Part shown: in pieces, positions 52,864 to 61,599 of the stretch
Position numbering within the stretch: position 1 is the stretch's first letter
Layout: every line of letters starts with the position of its first letter
Source of the DNA: JAMXLO01 sp963819855
Lineage (GTDB): Bacteria; Pseudomonadota; Alphaproteobacteria; Acetobacterales; Acetobacteraceae
Assembly (NCBI GenBank): GCA_963819855.1
Contig: CAWFYC010000027.1
Span: 1-64,000 of the forward strand
DNA length: 64,000 bases
Direction: 5' to 3'
The notes under the pieces: generated by a model
Database searches by the model: none
The model's input: the letters and a program-made list of their open reading frames with translations, nothing else
What the model was told of the DNA's origin: nothing
Translations under genes and position numbers: made by a program

Positions 52864-53946
52864 ATGGATTTCGGTATAGCGCTTCCGACACCCGCGGATT
52901 CGTGGAAGACCGTAAAGCGTGCGGAGGACGCTGGATTTAGCACAGCGTGGTTCTACGACACTCAGATTCTTAGTGCCGATATATTCGTCGCGATGGGTGC
53001 CGCAGCAGTGAAAACCAGGCATATTCGGCTCGGTACCGGCGTGTTAATCCCGTCTAATCGTATTGCACCTGTGGCGGCCAATGGCCTCGCCACGTTGAAC
53101 GCCCTGGCTCCCGGTCGGATCGATGGCGGCTTTGGAACGGGCTACACCGGTCGACGAAGCATGGGCCTTGGACCCCTGAAGATCTCCGACATGGACGAGT
53201 ATATCCGTGTGGTCATGACAATGTGCCGAGGGGAGAGCGCGGACCTCCACATCGAAGGCAAAACTCGCAAGGTCGGATTTCTCAACCCGGAGACGATGCT
53301 GATCAACATTGATGATGAGATTCCGATATACGTTTCTGCCCTTGGTCCGAAGAGCCGCCGCTTGACGGCGGAGCTCGACGCACATTGGATCAACGTCAAT
53401 TTCACTGAGGAGTTCTCGGCCAGCACGGCCAGAGACATGGAGGTTCAGTATAGGGCCGCGGGTAAAGATCCTGTCGGGAAGCGAAAAACTATTTTTTCGT
53501 TTGGCAGCGTGCTCAAGGATGGCGAGGCGTATGATAGTCCCCGCATCAAGGCAGAGGCCGGACCTGTCGCCATGATGATGCTGCATAACGCCATGGAGGA
53601 GCGAAATTATGGCAGCGTGCTCGGGGAATTTGCGTCGTCGAGCGAAGAGAACCCCGCCTTTGATCAGATTTTGCGCGAGTACCGCACCGTCTACGAGTTC
53701 TTCGCACCGGCAGACACCCGCTATCTGACACTGCACAAAGGGCACCCCATGTTTGTGTGGCCGGAGGAATATCGTTTTGCGACAGCAGATCTGATCCGCG
53801 CAATGACTGTCAGCGGAACTGCTCCCGAATTGCGGGATCGGATGCGACGCCTCAAGGAGGCGGGCTATGACGAAGTAGTCATCCAAATAACCCCCGGCTG
53901 CGAAAGTATGATCGAGGACTGGGCTCGGGTGTTCGAGACCGTTTAA
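52864..53946 (+). CDS. LLM class flavin-dependent oxidoreductase
   Basis: This 360-residue luciferase-like protein has DFGIALPTPADSWKTVKRAE, TRHIRLGTGVLIPSNRIAPV, GRIDGGFGTGYTGRRSMGLG, IPIYVSALGPKSRRLTAELD and a C-terminal MRRLKEAGYDEVVIQITPG. These fit the bacterial luciferase-like (FMN or F420) fold. ATG 52864 has a strong ribosome site (AAAGGGAGGTCAAAA). It is placed between a lactonase and a GMC oxidoreductase, which suggests oxidation of a cyclic ketone or alcohol to a lactone and its opening (inference). Confidence 0.9.
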   Translation: MDFGIALPTPADSWKTVKRAEDAGFSTAWFYDTQILSADIFVAMGAAAVKTRHIRLGTGVLIPSNRIAPVAANGLATLNALAPGRIDGGFGTGYTGRRSMGLGPLKISDMDEYIRVVMTMCRGESADLHIEGKTRKVGFLNPETMLINIDDEIPIYVSALGPKSRRLTAELDAHWINVNFTEEFSASTARDMEVQYRAAGKDPVGKRKTIFSFGSVLKDGEAYDSPRIKAEAGPVAMMMLHNAMEERNYGSVLGEFASSSEENPAFDQILREYRTVYEFFAPADTRYLTLHKGHPMFVWPEEYRFATADLIRAMTVSGTAPELRDRMRRLKEAGYDEVVIQITPGCESMIEDWARVFETV

Positions 53947-54037
53947 GACCTCTGGACGCTGGCGAACCATGCGTGATGTTGAGCAGCACGCTCTGACAGC
54001 GACGCCGCTCAGGTCACGCGATCGACCTGATTAGTGG

Positions 54038-55567
54038 TCACCGAGCCGCACTTTTCAGCCAGTCCGCGACGCGCTCGCCCAGCATCATCACAGTCAGGTT
54101 GGGTACTGCACTTGGTATGATCGGGAATACCGAGGCGTCGGCAACAAAAAGGTTTTCCGTGCCGCGGACCCTGCATTTCTGATCAAGGACGGCGGTGTGG
54201 TCGTCGTCCGGACCGATCGGAACTGTACCCGATGCATGACAATACGTCCCGATATTTTCGCGCATGTAGCTCCTCAGCCGATCGTCGGTGCCCACGATCT
54301 CCTCGGATAATCCCGCAATGCGCTGATAGGAATCCACCATCGGTGTTGATCTCAAAATTTTCCAGGCCAGGCGAACCCCATCCATGAGTCGTCGTTCGTC
54401 GTCGGCATGTGAACAATAATTCAGCTCTAGATGCGGCTGCACGGTCGGGTCGCTATCAGCGAGCGTCAGCCTGCCGTGGCTGCGCGGTAGCATTAGCGCT
54501 ATCCGCAACGCCGCGACGACAGGAACACCGGCTTCCTGCATCAATGCTGGTGAGGCGCGCAGATCAAGGTGCGTCGTCATCACAAACTGCATATCATCCG
54601 CCTGCGATGATCGCGGCGCCGTGAAGCGCGCCATAATCTGGAAGCGTGGATCGCGTCCGATCACGCATTCACCCTCGCGTGGCACGAGCCGGATAGGCAC
54701 GGCCGCATGATCCCAGACGCGTGCGCCAACGCCAGGCAAGTCTATAACCGACTTGATACCCAGCGCTTCGATCTCGCGCCTCGGGCCAATGCCCGAACGC
54801 AGCAGGATCGCAGCCGATCCGATCGAGCCAGCACAGAGCACGACGCGTTCGGCCTGCTCGACGCTGCCGTCGGCGAGCCGCACACCCAACACTCGACGGT
54901 CTCGAAGCACGAGCCGATCAACGAGGCAGTTGGGTCGGATCAACAAATTCCTCCTGGTACGAGCGGGATTGACGTGGGACAGAATAGTCGAAATCCGTGT
55001 GTCGCCGGCGCGGTTCATTGGCCATGGGCCGACGCCCGAGCTTCTCAGATCGTTGTGATCCTCTACATCGGCAAAACCAGCGGACCGGCAGCCTTGATAA
55101 AATGCGCGCTGAATGGGGATCAGTTCGGCATCGCGGTAGCGGGCAATCGGGAGCGGACCGGTGCGGCCGTGATGCGGTCCGAACCCGTGGATGTCCGCCT
55201 CGAGACGCTGGAAATAGGGTGCCACATCGGCAAAACGCCAATCCGGATTGCCAAGCGCCGCCCAAGCATCGAAATCTGCCGGCCGGGCCCATTGGGCTGC
55301 CGCGGCGTTGATCGCAGACGTTCCCCCGACCACTTTACCCCGTTGATAAGGCATAATGCGGCCTTCGACTGGAATCGCTTTGTATCCCCAGTCGTGCGCC
55401 GCACCGGCAATATTTTTTGAGTCGAGCAGGTCGGCCGGCATCGCAGCCGGGTTAGTGTAGTCCGGGCCACCTTCCAGAACGAGGATATTGACGTCAGGCT
55501 GTTCTGAAAGTCGCGCCGCAAGGATCGCTCCCGCTGAACCCGCGCCAACTATGATGTGGTCGCTCAT
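54038..55567 (-). CDS. GMC family oxidoreductase
   Basis: This 509-residue FAD enzyme has the N-terminal motif HIIVGAGSAGAILAARLSEQ, the GMC signature RGKVVGGTSAINAAAAQWAR, a second GMC motif VVLCAGSIGSAAILLRSGIG, and the C-terminal GTYCHASGTVPIGPDDDHTA and PIIPSAVPNLTVMMLGERVA. Members oxidise alcohols such as choline, glucose or terpene alcohols. It converges on the LLM gene and probably belongs to the same acquired catabolic set. A decayed recombinase lies just upstream at 55886. Confidence 0.92.
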   Translation of the reverse strand: MSDHIIVGAGSAGAILAARLSEQPDVNILVLEGGPDYTNPAAMPADLLDSKNIAGAAHDWGYKAIPVEGRIMPYQRGKVVGGTSAINAAAAQWARPADFDAWAALGNPDWRFADVAPYFQRLEADIHGFGPHHGRTGPLPIARYRDAELIPIQRAFYQGCRSAGFADVEDHNDLRSSGVGPWPMNRAGDTRISTILSHVNPARTRRNLLIRPNCLVDRLVLRDRRVLGVRLADGSVEQAERVVLCAGSIGSAAILLRSGIGPRREIEALGIKSVIDLPGVGARVWDHAAVPIRLVPREGECVIGRDPRFQIMARFTAPRSSQADDMQFVMTTHLDLRASPALMQEAGVPVVAALRIALMLPRSHGRLTLADSDPTVQPHLELNYCSHADDERRLMDGVRLAWKILRSTPMVDSYQRIAGLSEEIVGTDDRLRSYMRENIGTYCHASGTVPIGPDDDHTAVLDQKCRVRGTENLFVADASVFPIIPSAVPNLTVMMLGERVADWLKSAAR

Positions 55568-55885
55568 GGCTCACCCCCTGCCCATCCTTATTTGAAATCG
55601 TAGCGCAAATCGATCGCCGCTGAAACGCAGCACAAAGGGATAATATGGCGTGCCGGGGCAGGACAAATTTTCGCATCGGATGTGTTCCGCACAGCCGATG
55701 GAACTGCTTGGGGACAAATGGACAGACAAGGGTGGATGGTCGCTTCGGTTCGAAGAACGACCCCGCTGCGCGGAGGGGTGCGGGGTATTGATGGACGAGT
55801 AGTGGCCCAACCGGCGTACCAGGTTTGAGCGCGTGCCGGAGCGGGCGGAGCGTTTCGGTTTCTTTCAACCGAGAGGAGCCGACCG
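55568..55885. other. Intergenic, upstream region of the GMC gene
   Basis: About 318 bp without a protein-like frame. It must hold the GMC promoter. No clear repeat or operator was found. Confidence 0.3.
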
Positions 55886-56371
55886 ATGCATCAGTCCATT
55901 ACCGCCACTGCGATCAGCCTACTGCACCAACGTTTGATCGACGATATGAACGTGCACCTGTTCTCGTGCGAGACACAGCGCAACTACATGCGCGACGTCG
56001 GACGTTTTGCAACGTTCCTGCGGCGCTCACCTGATACTGCTACGGTGGATGGCGTGCGCCGCTTTTCGATCGAACAGCGTGATGCAGGCGTGCCGACGCC
56101 GACCATGAACAGCATCGTGTCGGCGTTGCGTTTCTTCTTCATGCACACGGATCGACCGGCCCGACCTGGCAGCATTCTGATCCGGGTCGAGCGTGGCAAG
56201 GGGGGCCGGTATCGCAATGCCATGCTCCCGGCAGATCTCCTGACCTTGCCGCGCAAGTGGTGGAAGGTCGGGCACCTACAGGGCGTGATGCATCGCGACG
56301 GTTGCCTGTTTCCAGGACAGCACGCCACAAAGCCAATCAGCACCCGGCAACTCCATCGCGTCGAGGGGTGA
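55886..56371 (+). pseudogene. Tyrosine recombinase of a transposon, internally deleted
   Basis: The start reads LIDDMNVHLFSCETQRNYMR, then DVGRFATFLRRSPDTATVDG and STM-like helices (TPTMNSIVSALRFFFMHT), the SAM-like N-terminal domain. At DRPARPGSILIRVERGKGGR the sequence jumps directly to YRNAMLPADLLTLPRKWWKV and LFPGQHATKPISTRQLHRV, the middle of the catalytic domain, so a block with the first catalytic Arg is missing. The frame ends before the last catalytic residues. It is a dead recombinase of the kind linked with IS91-like transposons, and it borders the acquired gene set 51964-55567. Confidence 0.75.
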
Positions 56372-56562
56372 CGCGAATTCGAGCGTCGTGATCTCCGCCG
56401 CCTGTGCCGCCTCGAAGTCCCCTCTTGCCGGTAATCCCACCGGCATCGCCACCTAATCCAGCGACAATTCGGACAGATCGCATCACGGAGACTTTCGTTC
56501 GCTGGCGGCGTCCGAAACTCCTCACGAAAGCAGCCATTCCCGTCTCATTCAGAGACAGGCCC

Positions 56563-57087
56563 TCAGGGCGCCAACAGCAGCCAACGTGCCTGAGCCGCCG
56601 CCTCGGCCGCCATCCCCTGCAACACCTGATCGCCAGCGCTGCTGATCGGGTGCGCGATGGTCGCGAATGGATAGTCGGGAAAGCCCAACACGCGCGCCAT
56701 CAGTTCGGCGGCGCTGACGAAGCGCGTGGTCATCACCGCCATCGCGGGGATGCCAAGTTTCTCGGCGGTGACGGAGTCATGCAGACTGCACGACGAGCAA
56801 CTGCCTCAGTCGCCGATACCGGTGACGACGGCGTGCCAACGGGCGATCTCGTCCACGATGTCGCGGTCGGCCGGCGCGCTGTAGTTCGATTTCACCCTCA
56901 GGATCACGTCGGCGACACCGAACTCCTCGCGCAGCAGGCGATCGAGGTGCGCGAAAAAGCCTTTCGTGCCTTCCTTGCCGTTGGAGATGAAGCCCACCGT
57001 CCTGCCTGCGAGCGAGGCCAGACGCGGCGCCGTCTGGCCGAGTGGCGGCGCCGTCTCATTGGTGGGATCGAGGACCTGCAATACCAT
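56563..57087 (-). CDS. UGSC-family selenoprotein, in-frame UGA
   Basis: The frame from ATG 57087 reads VLQVLDPTNETAPPLGQTAP, LAGRTVGFISNGKEGTKGFF and RWHAVVTGIGD, then TGA at 56806-56808 (codon 94), then GSCSSCSLHDSVTAEKLGIP, AMAVMTTRFVSAAELMARVL, FPDYPFATIAHPISS and AAQARWLLLAP, with TGA at 56563-56565. The motif U94-G-S-C97-S-S-C100 names the UGSC family, known in Cys and Sec forms; its U-x2-C-x2-C spacing recalls Sec reductase subunits of the GrdB type. A hairpin at 56776-56794 fits a SECIS element. It starts 9 bp after gene 57097-58152 and is co-transcribed with it. Function is unknown; a redox or reductase role is inferred. Confidence 0.9.
56776..56794 (-). promoter_or_regulatory. SECIS-like hairpin of the UGSC gene
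   Basis: On the minus strand, GTCGTGCAGTCTGCATGAC folds into an 8-bp stem (one G-U pair) with loop GUC, or a 5-base loop AGUCU if the top A-U opens. The loop G is 20 nt after the UGA, inside the 16-37 nt window of bacterial SECIS elements. The loop recalls AGGUCU of E. coli fdhF. Confidence 0.7.
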
Positions 57088-57096
57088 GGCGCCAGT

Positions 57097-58152
57097 TCAC
57101 TGCCCGGGCGGTTCGCAGTCAACACAGGCACCGATCGGCAGCGTAACCGCGCGGCTCTTGTGGCCGAGCCACGGCGGGATCACGGCACCGAAACCGCCGG
57201 CCGGGCCGCCGGCCGCGACGACCAGGAGCTGATCGGGTGATTCCAGCGCCGCGTATTCGCTGTCGCCACGGTCGCGCACCACGGCGCCCTTGCCGACTTC
57301 GGCCCATTCGCCGCGACGGATGCGCGCGCGCCGATGGATGAACGCGGCGATGTCGGTCTTGCTCCAGCCTGCCGCTTGCAGATGCTCGCGCAACTGCTTC
57401 GGTATGATCAGCGCGTAGTTCCCGGCCCAGATCGAATAGTGCCGCATGTTGGCACGCATCTCCGCGGCGAAGGTCTCCAGGATCTCCTCCGGCGCGGTGG
57501 TCCACTCGTTCATGATCTGGCGCGGCGCGCCGGCCGCCATAACCGTGACCGCAGACACCTCGGGCGGCAGCCCGCGCTGCGCGTGCAGCGGCAGCCAGGC
57601 GCTGTCTTCCTCGTCCTCGGCGACGCAGTAACTGAACTTGCCTGGGTGGCCGAGCGTGGACCGGTCGATGCCGCCCGGCCGCACCGCCAGGACGTTGATC
57701 AGCGCGAGCCGGATCGCGCGGCCGATCACCGCGGTGGCGCGATCGCTGTTGCCGAGTGCGTTGAACGAACCGGCGGCGCCGAGCTCGCGGCGGATGGGTC
57801 CGTTCAGCACGATCAGCACCGCGCAGCCGCCGGTGGAGGCGGTCGCGCCGTGCAGCAGGAACTCCGGTTGCAGCATCCCGGCGACGGCAGTGGCGACAAC
57901 AGGGAAATGCATCGGCAGGCAGCCGGCCATCACGGCGTTGATCGCGAGCTTCTCCGCGGTGATCGCCACGCCCCGCACCGGCTCGATGCCGATGAGGTGG
58001 TCGGGCGGCAGCATCGCGCAATCGATGCAAGCGCGCACGGCGTCGGAGGTCGGGGGCACAATCGGCAGGCCATCGGTCCAGCCATTGGAGTGATACAGCT
58101 CCTGGACCGCATGGATGTCGGTGACGTCGTAGGTCTTGCTGGCAAGCTGCAT
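57097..58152 (-). CDS. Unknown protein encoded with the UGSC selenoprotein
   Basis: This 351-residue soluble protein starts QLASKTYDVTDIHAVQELYH and contains GWTDGLPIVPPTSDAVRACI, VRGVAITAEKLAINAVMAGC, HGATASTGGCAVLIVLNGPI and LGHPGKFSYCVAEDEEDSAW, ending AVTLPIGACVDCEPPGQ. Gly/Cys motifs (GGCAV, ACVDC) and acidic patches are regular, but I recognise no named enzyme family. It ends 9 bp before the UGSC start, so the two probably work together. ATG 58152 was chosen because sequence before it overlaps the divergent GGT-like gene's start region. A gap of only 43 bp to that gene holds both promoters. Confidence 0.75.
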   Translation of the reverse strand: MQLASKTYDVTDIHAVQELYHSNGWTDGLPIVPPTSDAVRACIDCAMLPPDHLIGIEPVRGVAITAEKLAINAVMAGCLPMHFPVVATAVAGMLQPEFLLHGATASTGGCAVLIVLNGPIRRELGAAGSFNALGNSDRATAVIGRAIRLALINVLAVRPGGIDRSTLGHPGKFSYCVAEDEEDSAWLPLHAQRGLPPEVSAVTVMAAGAPRQIMNEWTTAPEEILETFAAEMRANMRHYSIWAGNYALIIPKQLREHLQAAGWSKTDIAAFIHRRARIRRGEWAEVGKGAVVRDRGDSEYAALESPDQLLVVAAGGPAGGFGAVIPPWLGHKSRAVTLPIGACVDCEPPGQ

Positions 58153-58195
58153 GGCGGCGACAGTAGCCTGCGCGCCACGGCACGGAGAAGACCGT

Positions 58196-59971
58196 ATGTT
58201 CACCACCCGCCCCGAGATCGCCGGCACCTTCGGTGTCGTCGCCAGCACGCACTGGATCGCGAGCCAGGTCGGCATGGCGGTGCTGGAGCGCGGCGGCAAC
58301 GCGTTCGATGCCGCGGTGGCGACCGCGTTCACGCTTCAGGTGGCGGAGCCGCATCTCAACGGCCCGGGCGGCGATGCGCCGATCATTCTGCACTCGGCGC
58401 GCACGCAGACGCAGCAGGTGATCTGCGGCCAGGGCGTATCACCGCAGGCCGCGACGCTGGGAAAATTCCGCGAACTCGACATCGACCTGATCCCGGCGAC
58501 CGGCGTGCTGCCCGCGGTGGTGCCCGGCGCGTTCGATGCCTGGTGCCTGCTGCTGCGCGACTGGGGCACCTGGGAACTCGCCGACGCGCTGGCATTCGCC
58601 ATTGGCTACGCAAAGAACGGCATCCACGTCGTGCCCCGCATCAGCGCTACGATCGAGAGCGTGCGTTTGCTGTTCGAGGCGGAGTGGAAATCCTCCGCCG
58701 CCGTGTTCCTGCCGGGCGGCTCGACGCCGGCGCCGGAATCGTTGTTCGCCCGCCCCGCGCTCGCCGCAACCTATGAGCGCATCTGCCGCGAGGCCGTCGG
58801 CGATACCCGCGAGGCTCGCATCGATGCCGCGCGCGGCGCCTGGTATCGCGGCTTCGTTGCCGAGGCGGTGGACAAATTCTTCCGCTCCACCGACGTGCTG
58901 GACGTGACCGGCCGCCGCCACCGCGGCCTGCTCGCAGCCGACGATTTCGCCCGGTGGTCGGCAACGGTGGAAGACCCGGTCGCCTACGACTACCATGGCC
59001 ACACCGTGCTGAAGTGCGGCCCGTGGAGTCAGGGGCCGGTGTTCCTGCAACAGCTCGCCCTGCTGCGCGGCTTCGACATCGCGGCAATGGACCCGTTCGG
59101 CAACGATTTCGTCCACACCGTGGTGGAGTGCGCCAAGCTCGCCTACGCCGATCGCGAGGCCTATTACGGCGATCCGAATTTCTGCACCGTGCCGCTCGGC
59201 GCGCTGTTGTCGGACGACTACAACGCCGAGCGCCGCAAGCTGGTCGGGCGCAACGCGTCGCTGGACCTGCGACCCGGCACGGTGCCCGGCCACACGCCGG
59301 TGGTCGATCGCGGTGGCGCGGATCGCGCGCATCTGCTCTCGCGCGAACCTGGGGCGGGCGAGCCGACCGTCGCACGGCTCGGCGTGATCGGCGCCGACAC
59401 CTGCCATCTCGACGTGATCGACAAGGACGGCAACATGGTGAGTGCCACGCCCTCGGGTGGCTGGTTGCAATCCTCGCCGGTGATTCCGGAACTCGGCTTT
59501 TGCATGGGCACGCGCGGGCAGATGTTCTGGCTGCGGCCGGACCTGCCCAACAGCCTGGCCCCCGGCAAGCGCCCGCGCACCACGCTGTCGCCGAGCTTCA
59601 CGCTACGTGACGGAAAGCCGTGGATGGCGTTCGGCACACCGGGCGGCGAGCAGCAGGACCAGTGGTCGCTGATCTTCTTCCTGCGCATGGTGCATCACAA
59701 CATGGGTATCCAGGAGGCGATCGACGCGCCGTCGTTCCACACCGAACACTGGCCGTCGAGCTTCTGGCCCCGTGTGGCGCGCACCGGCAAGGTGGTACTG
59801 GAAGGCCGCTTCCCCGACGCGGTGATGTACGAACTGAAGGCGCGCGACCACAAGGCCGAGAAAGGCGACGACTGGTCGGAAGGCCGTCTGTCCGCCGCCC
59901 GCATCGAAGGCGGGCAGATGCGCGCCGGCGCCAACCCGCGGGGGATGCAGGGCTACGCGGTGGGGCGGTGA
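58196..59971 (+). CDS. Gamma-glutamyltransferase-like protein (second copy)
   Basis: This 591-residue Ntn-hydrolase of the GGT fold has VLERGGNAFDAAVATAFTLQ, EPHLNGPGGDAPIILHSART, and the nucleophile Thr in GADTCHLDVIDKDGNMVSAT, then LAPGKRPRTTLSPSFTLRDG and AFGTPGGEQQDQWSLIFFLR. It is only distantly like the copy at 15581. The PGGEQQDQW region and lack of signal peptide mark a cytoplasmic GGT-like amidohydrolase. ATG 58196 follows CGGAGAAGACCGT. It diverges from the UGSC operon, which hints at a shared thiol or amide substrate. Confidence 0.9.
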   Translation: MFTTRPEIAGTFGVVASTHWIASQVGMAVLERGGNAFDAAVATAFTLQVAEPHLNGPGGDAPIILHSARTQTQQVICGQGVSPQAATLGKFRELDIDLIPATGVLPAVVPGAFDAWCLLLRDWGTWELADALAFAIGYAKNGIHVVPRISATIESVRLLFEAEWKSSAAVFLPGGSTPAPESLFARPALAATYERICREAVGDTREARIDAARGAWYRGFVAEAVDKFFRSTDVLDVTGRRHRGLLAADDFARWSATVEDPVAYDYHGHTVLKCGPWSQGPVFLQQLALLRGFDIAAMDPFGNDFVHTVVECAKLAYADREAYYGDPNFCTVPLGALLSDDYNAERRKLVGRNASLDLRPGTVPGHTPVVDRGGADRAHLLSREPGAGEPTVARLGVIGADTCHLDVIDKDGNMVSATPSGGWLQSSPVIPELGFCMGTRGQMFWLRPDLPNSLAPGKRPRTTLSPSFTLRDGKPWMAFGTPGGEQQDQWSLIFFLRMVHHNMGIQEAIDAPSFHTEHWPSSFWPRVARTGKVVLEGRFPDAVMYELKARDHKAEKGDDWSEGRLSAARIEGGQMRAGANPRGMQGYAVGR

Positions 59972-60110
59972 GGGGGACGGCTATTCCCGAAAGCTTGCGG
60001 GCGTGACGGACGACGGGGCGCTACGCTCGACCAACGGCGAATGTCGGCGCGTCCACTTGCGGTCCAGAGCGGACCTTCGCATTGAGGCAAAACGCGCACT
60101 ATAGGAACGT

Positions 60111-61340
60111 TTACCAGGTTCCAAGTTGAAGAGAAGCAAACTCAGCCTCAAGCAGCTTATACTCGTCGAGAGGATCGGTGCCGACATAGATTATGGATAT
60201 TCCTGCCATCTTTTTTCCAAGGTCGATGATAAAACCGACGTGGTTAATGATAATGTCACCCCGATTTCCATCGATTATGGCGTTCCTGACGGTGACGCTG
60301 GCGTTATATGACATGATACCCTTGTCATTATCCAGGATTGCATTCTGGGTCGTTCCACTAGGTATAAACCCAGTTACATCGAAGTAACTCTCAGCCGCTT
60401 CCAACGGATTCTCGTGCGGGGTCATGACAGCAATCACTGATGATCTCATCACATCCTTACTTACGATGGCGACGTATACGCCGTTCTGCACCGTTCTCTT
60501 GATAGGGAGTTGTGATTTTATCATATCATCGAACATTTTTATCATTTGTGGTTCCACAACTTCTTTCATTAGGCTCGGTGAAATTGGCTGGCCCTCTACG
60601 GACATTTGTGACCCGATGGCCTTCATGAAACCCGATAAGATACGGTCATCTTTATAAATATTAAGCGCCAATGGTACAGTCGAGATAGAGGAGTTCTGAT
60701 CTAAAGTAAGTTCGTGCTTCCGCCTATTTCTGATACCAAAGATATCCACCTTCGTACCTTCGTCATACATTCCAAAGATAAGATGAAAAATCGGAACGTC
60801 GTGCAGACCAATAGTTTGATAGTTGGATATCTCTCCGGCTTCCCATTTGTCGGTGCTTGGATAGAGGATGGCGAGCTGTGCCTGTGCCTCCACAAAATAG
60901 CGGTTTTTGTCGAGGAGGTTTAGGTCGTGAGCCGTTGTGCGGATGGCGGATGGCGATGCGGCTATCCGACTCACCTCCGTGACACCCTTGTCGGTCAATG
61001 TCCTTACGGGTTGGGAGTGCGCTTCAGAGACAATACGGAAATCTTCGCGAGACACATTGAATTGCTCATCATAAAAATGATTTAACAGGGAGAACATCAC
61101 GACAAAGCCGGCTACAGCTCCCCCAAGCTGCACATCCTTTCGGACGATCTGTGCGGTACTTTTCAGGAACCGAAATACCACTACCGATCCCACGAGAGCA
61201 GTGGCGAAGAACGAAATGGTAACGGCAGCAGCCAAGAGAGCCGGAGACATTCGTCTTTCCTCCCCTTTTCCAGCGAGCCGGAGCAGCGACCTGCGTTCAA
61301 GGTGGCCGAGCTTACTGATGTTGTCAGTGAAATAAGTCAC
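60111..61340 (-). CDS. Unknown membrane protein, AT-rich, probably acquired
   Basis: The frame of 409 residues starts TYFTDNISKLGHLERR; an internal ATG at 61250 (SPALLAAAVTISFFATALVG) may be the true start. Two helices (TISFFATALVGSVVVFRFLK and LGGAVAGFVVMFSLLNHFYD) are followed by about 320 soluble residues with no motif I know, such as DVPIFHLIFGMYDEGTKVDI, VYVAIVSKDVMRSS and IINHVGFIIDLGKKMAGISI. Base use is plainly less GC-rich than all neighbours, a sign of transfer. It is bracketed by the GGT-like gene and a broken copy of that gene's 3' end. Confidence 0.6.
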   Translation of the reverse strand: MTYFTDNISKLGHLERRSLLRLAGKGEERRMSPALLAAAVTISFFATALVGSVVVFRFLKSTAQIVRKDVQLGGAVAGFVVMFSLLNHFYDEQFNVSREDFRIVSEAHSQPVRTLTDKGVTEVSRIAASPSAIRTTAHDLNLLDKNRYFVEAQAQLAILYPSTDKWEAGEISNYQTIGLHDVPIFHLIFGMYDEGTKVDIFGIRNRRKHELTLDQNSSISTVPLALNIYKDDRILSGFMKAIGSQMSVEGQPISPSLMKEVVEPQMIKMFDDMIKSQLPIKRTVQNGVYVAIVSKDVMRSSVIAVMTPHENPLEAAESYFDVTGFIPSGTTQNAILDNDKGIMSYNASVTVRNAIIDGNRGDIIINHVGFIIDLGKKMAGISIIYVGTDPLDEYKLLEAEFASLQLGTW

Positions 61341-61599
61341 ACTGTGGAAAATAAGCGGGACAGCGCCCGTAGCACGGCGGCGTGATCGTGTAACTCAATG
61401 CAATATCAGTAGCTTGCAGACGACATGGGCGGCTTCTCACCCACCGCGGACATTCGCAGGGACGCCTTCGCCGAACCGGATACGCAGCCACCCGAGTCGA
61501 CCGATCCAGTTTGCGGGGCTTACGTCGCGCTTGACGGAACTACCGGCTGCGACATCGATCCTGGTGACCTAAGAGACAGTATCTCGACCCAGCGACCAG

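Noticed and set aside
56797..56804. A second, nearer hairpin after the UGSC UGA (GCAGTTGC paired with GCAG-T-CTGC)
   Set aside because: Its loop begins only 10 nt after the UGA and lacks G in the first two loop bases. The hairpin at 56776-56794 fits the bacterial SECIS rules better, though the two structures compete.
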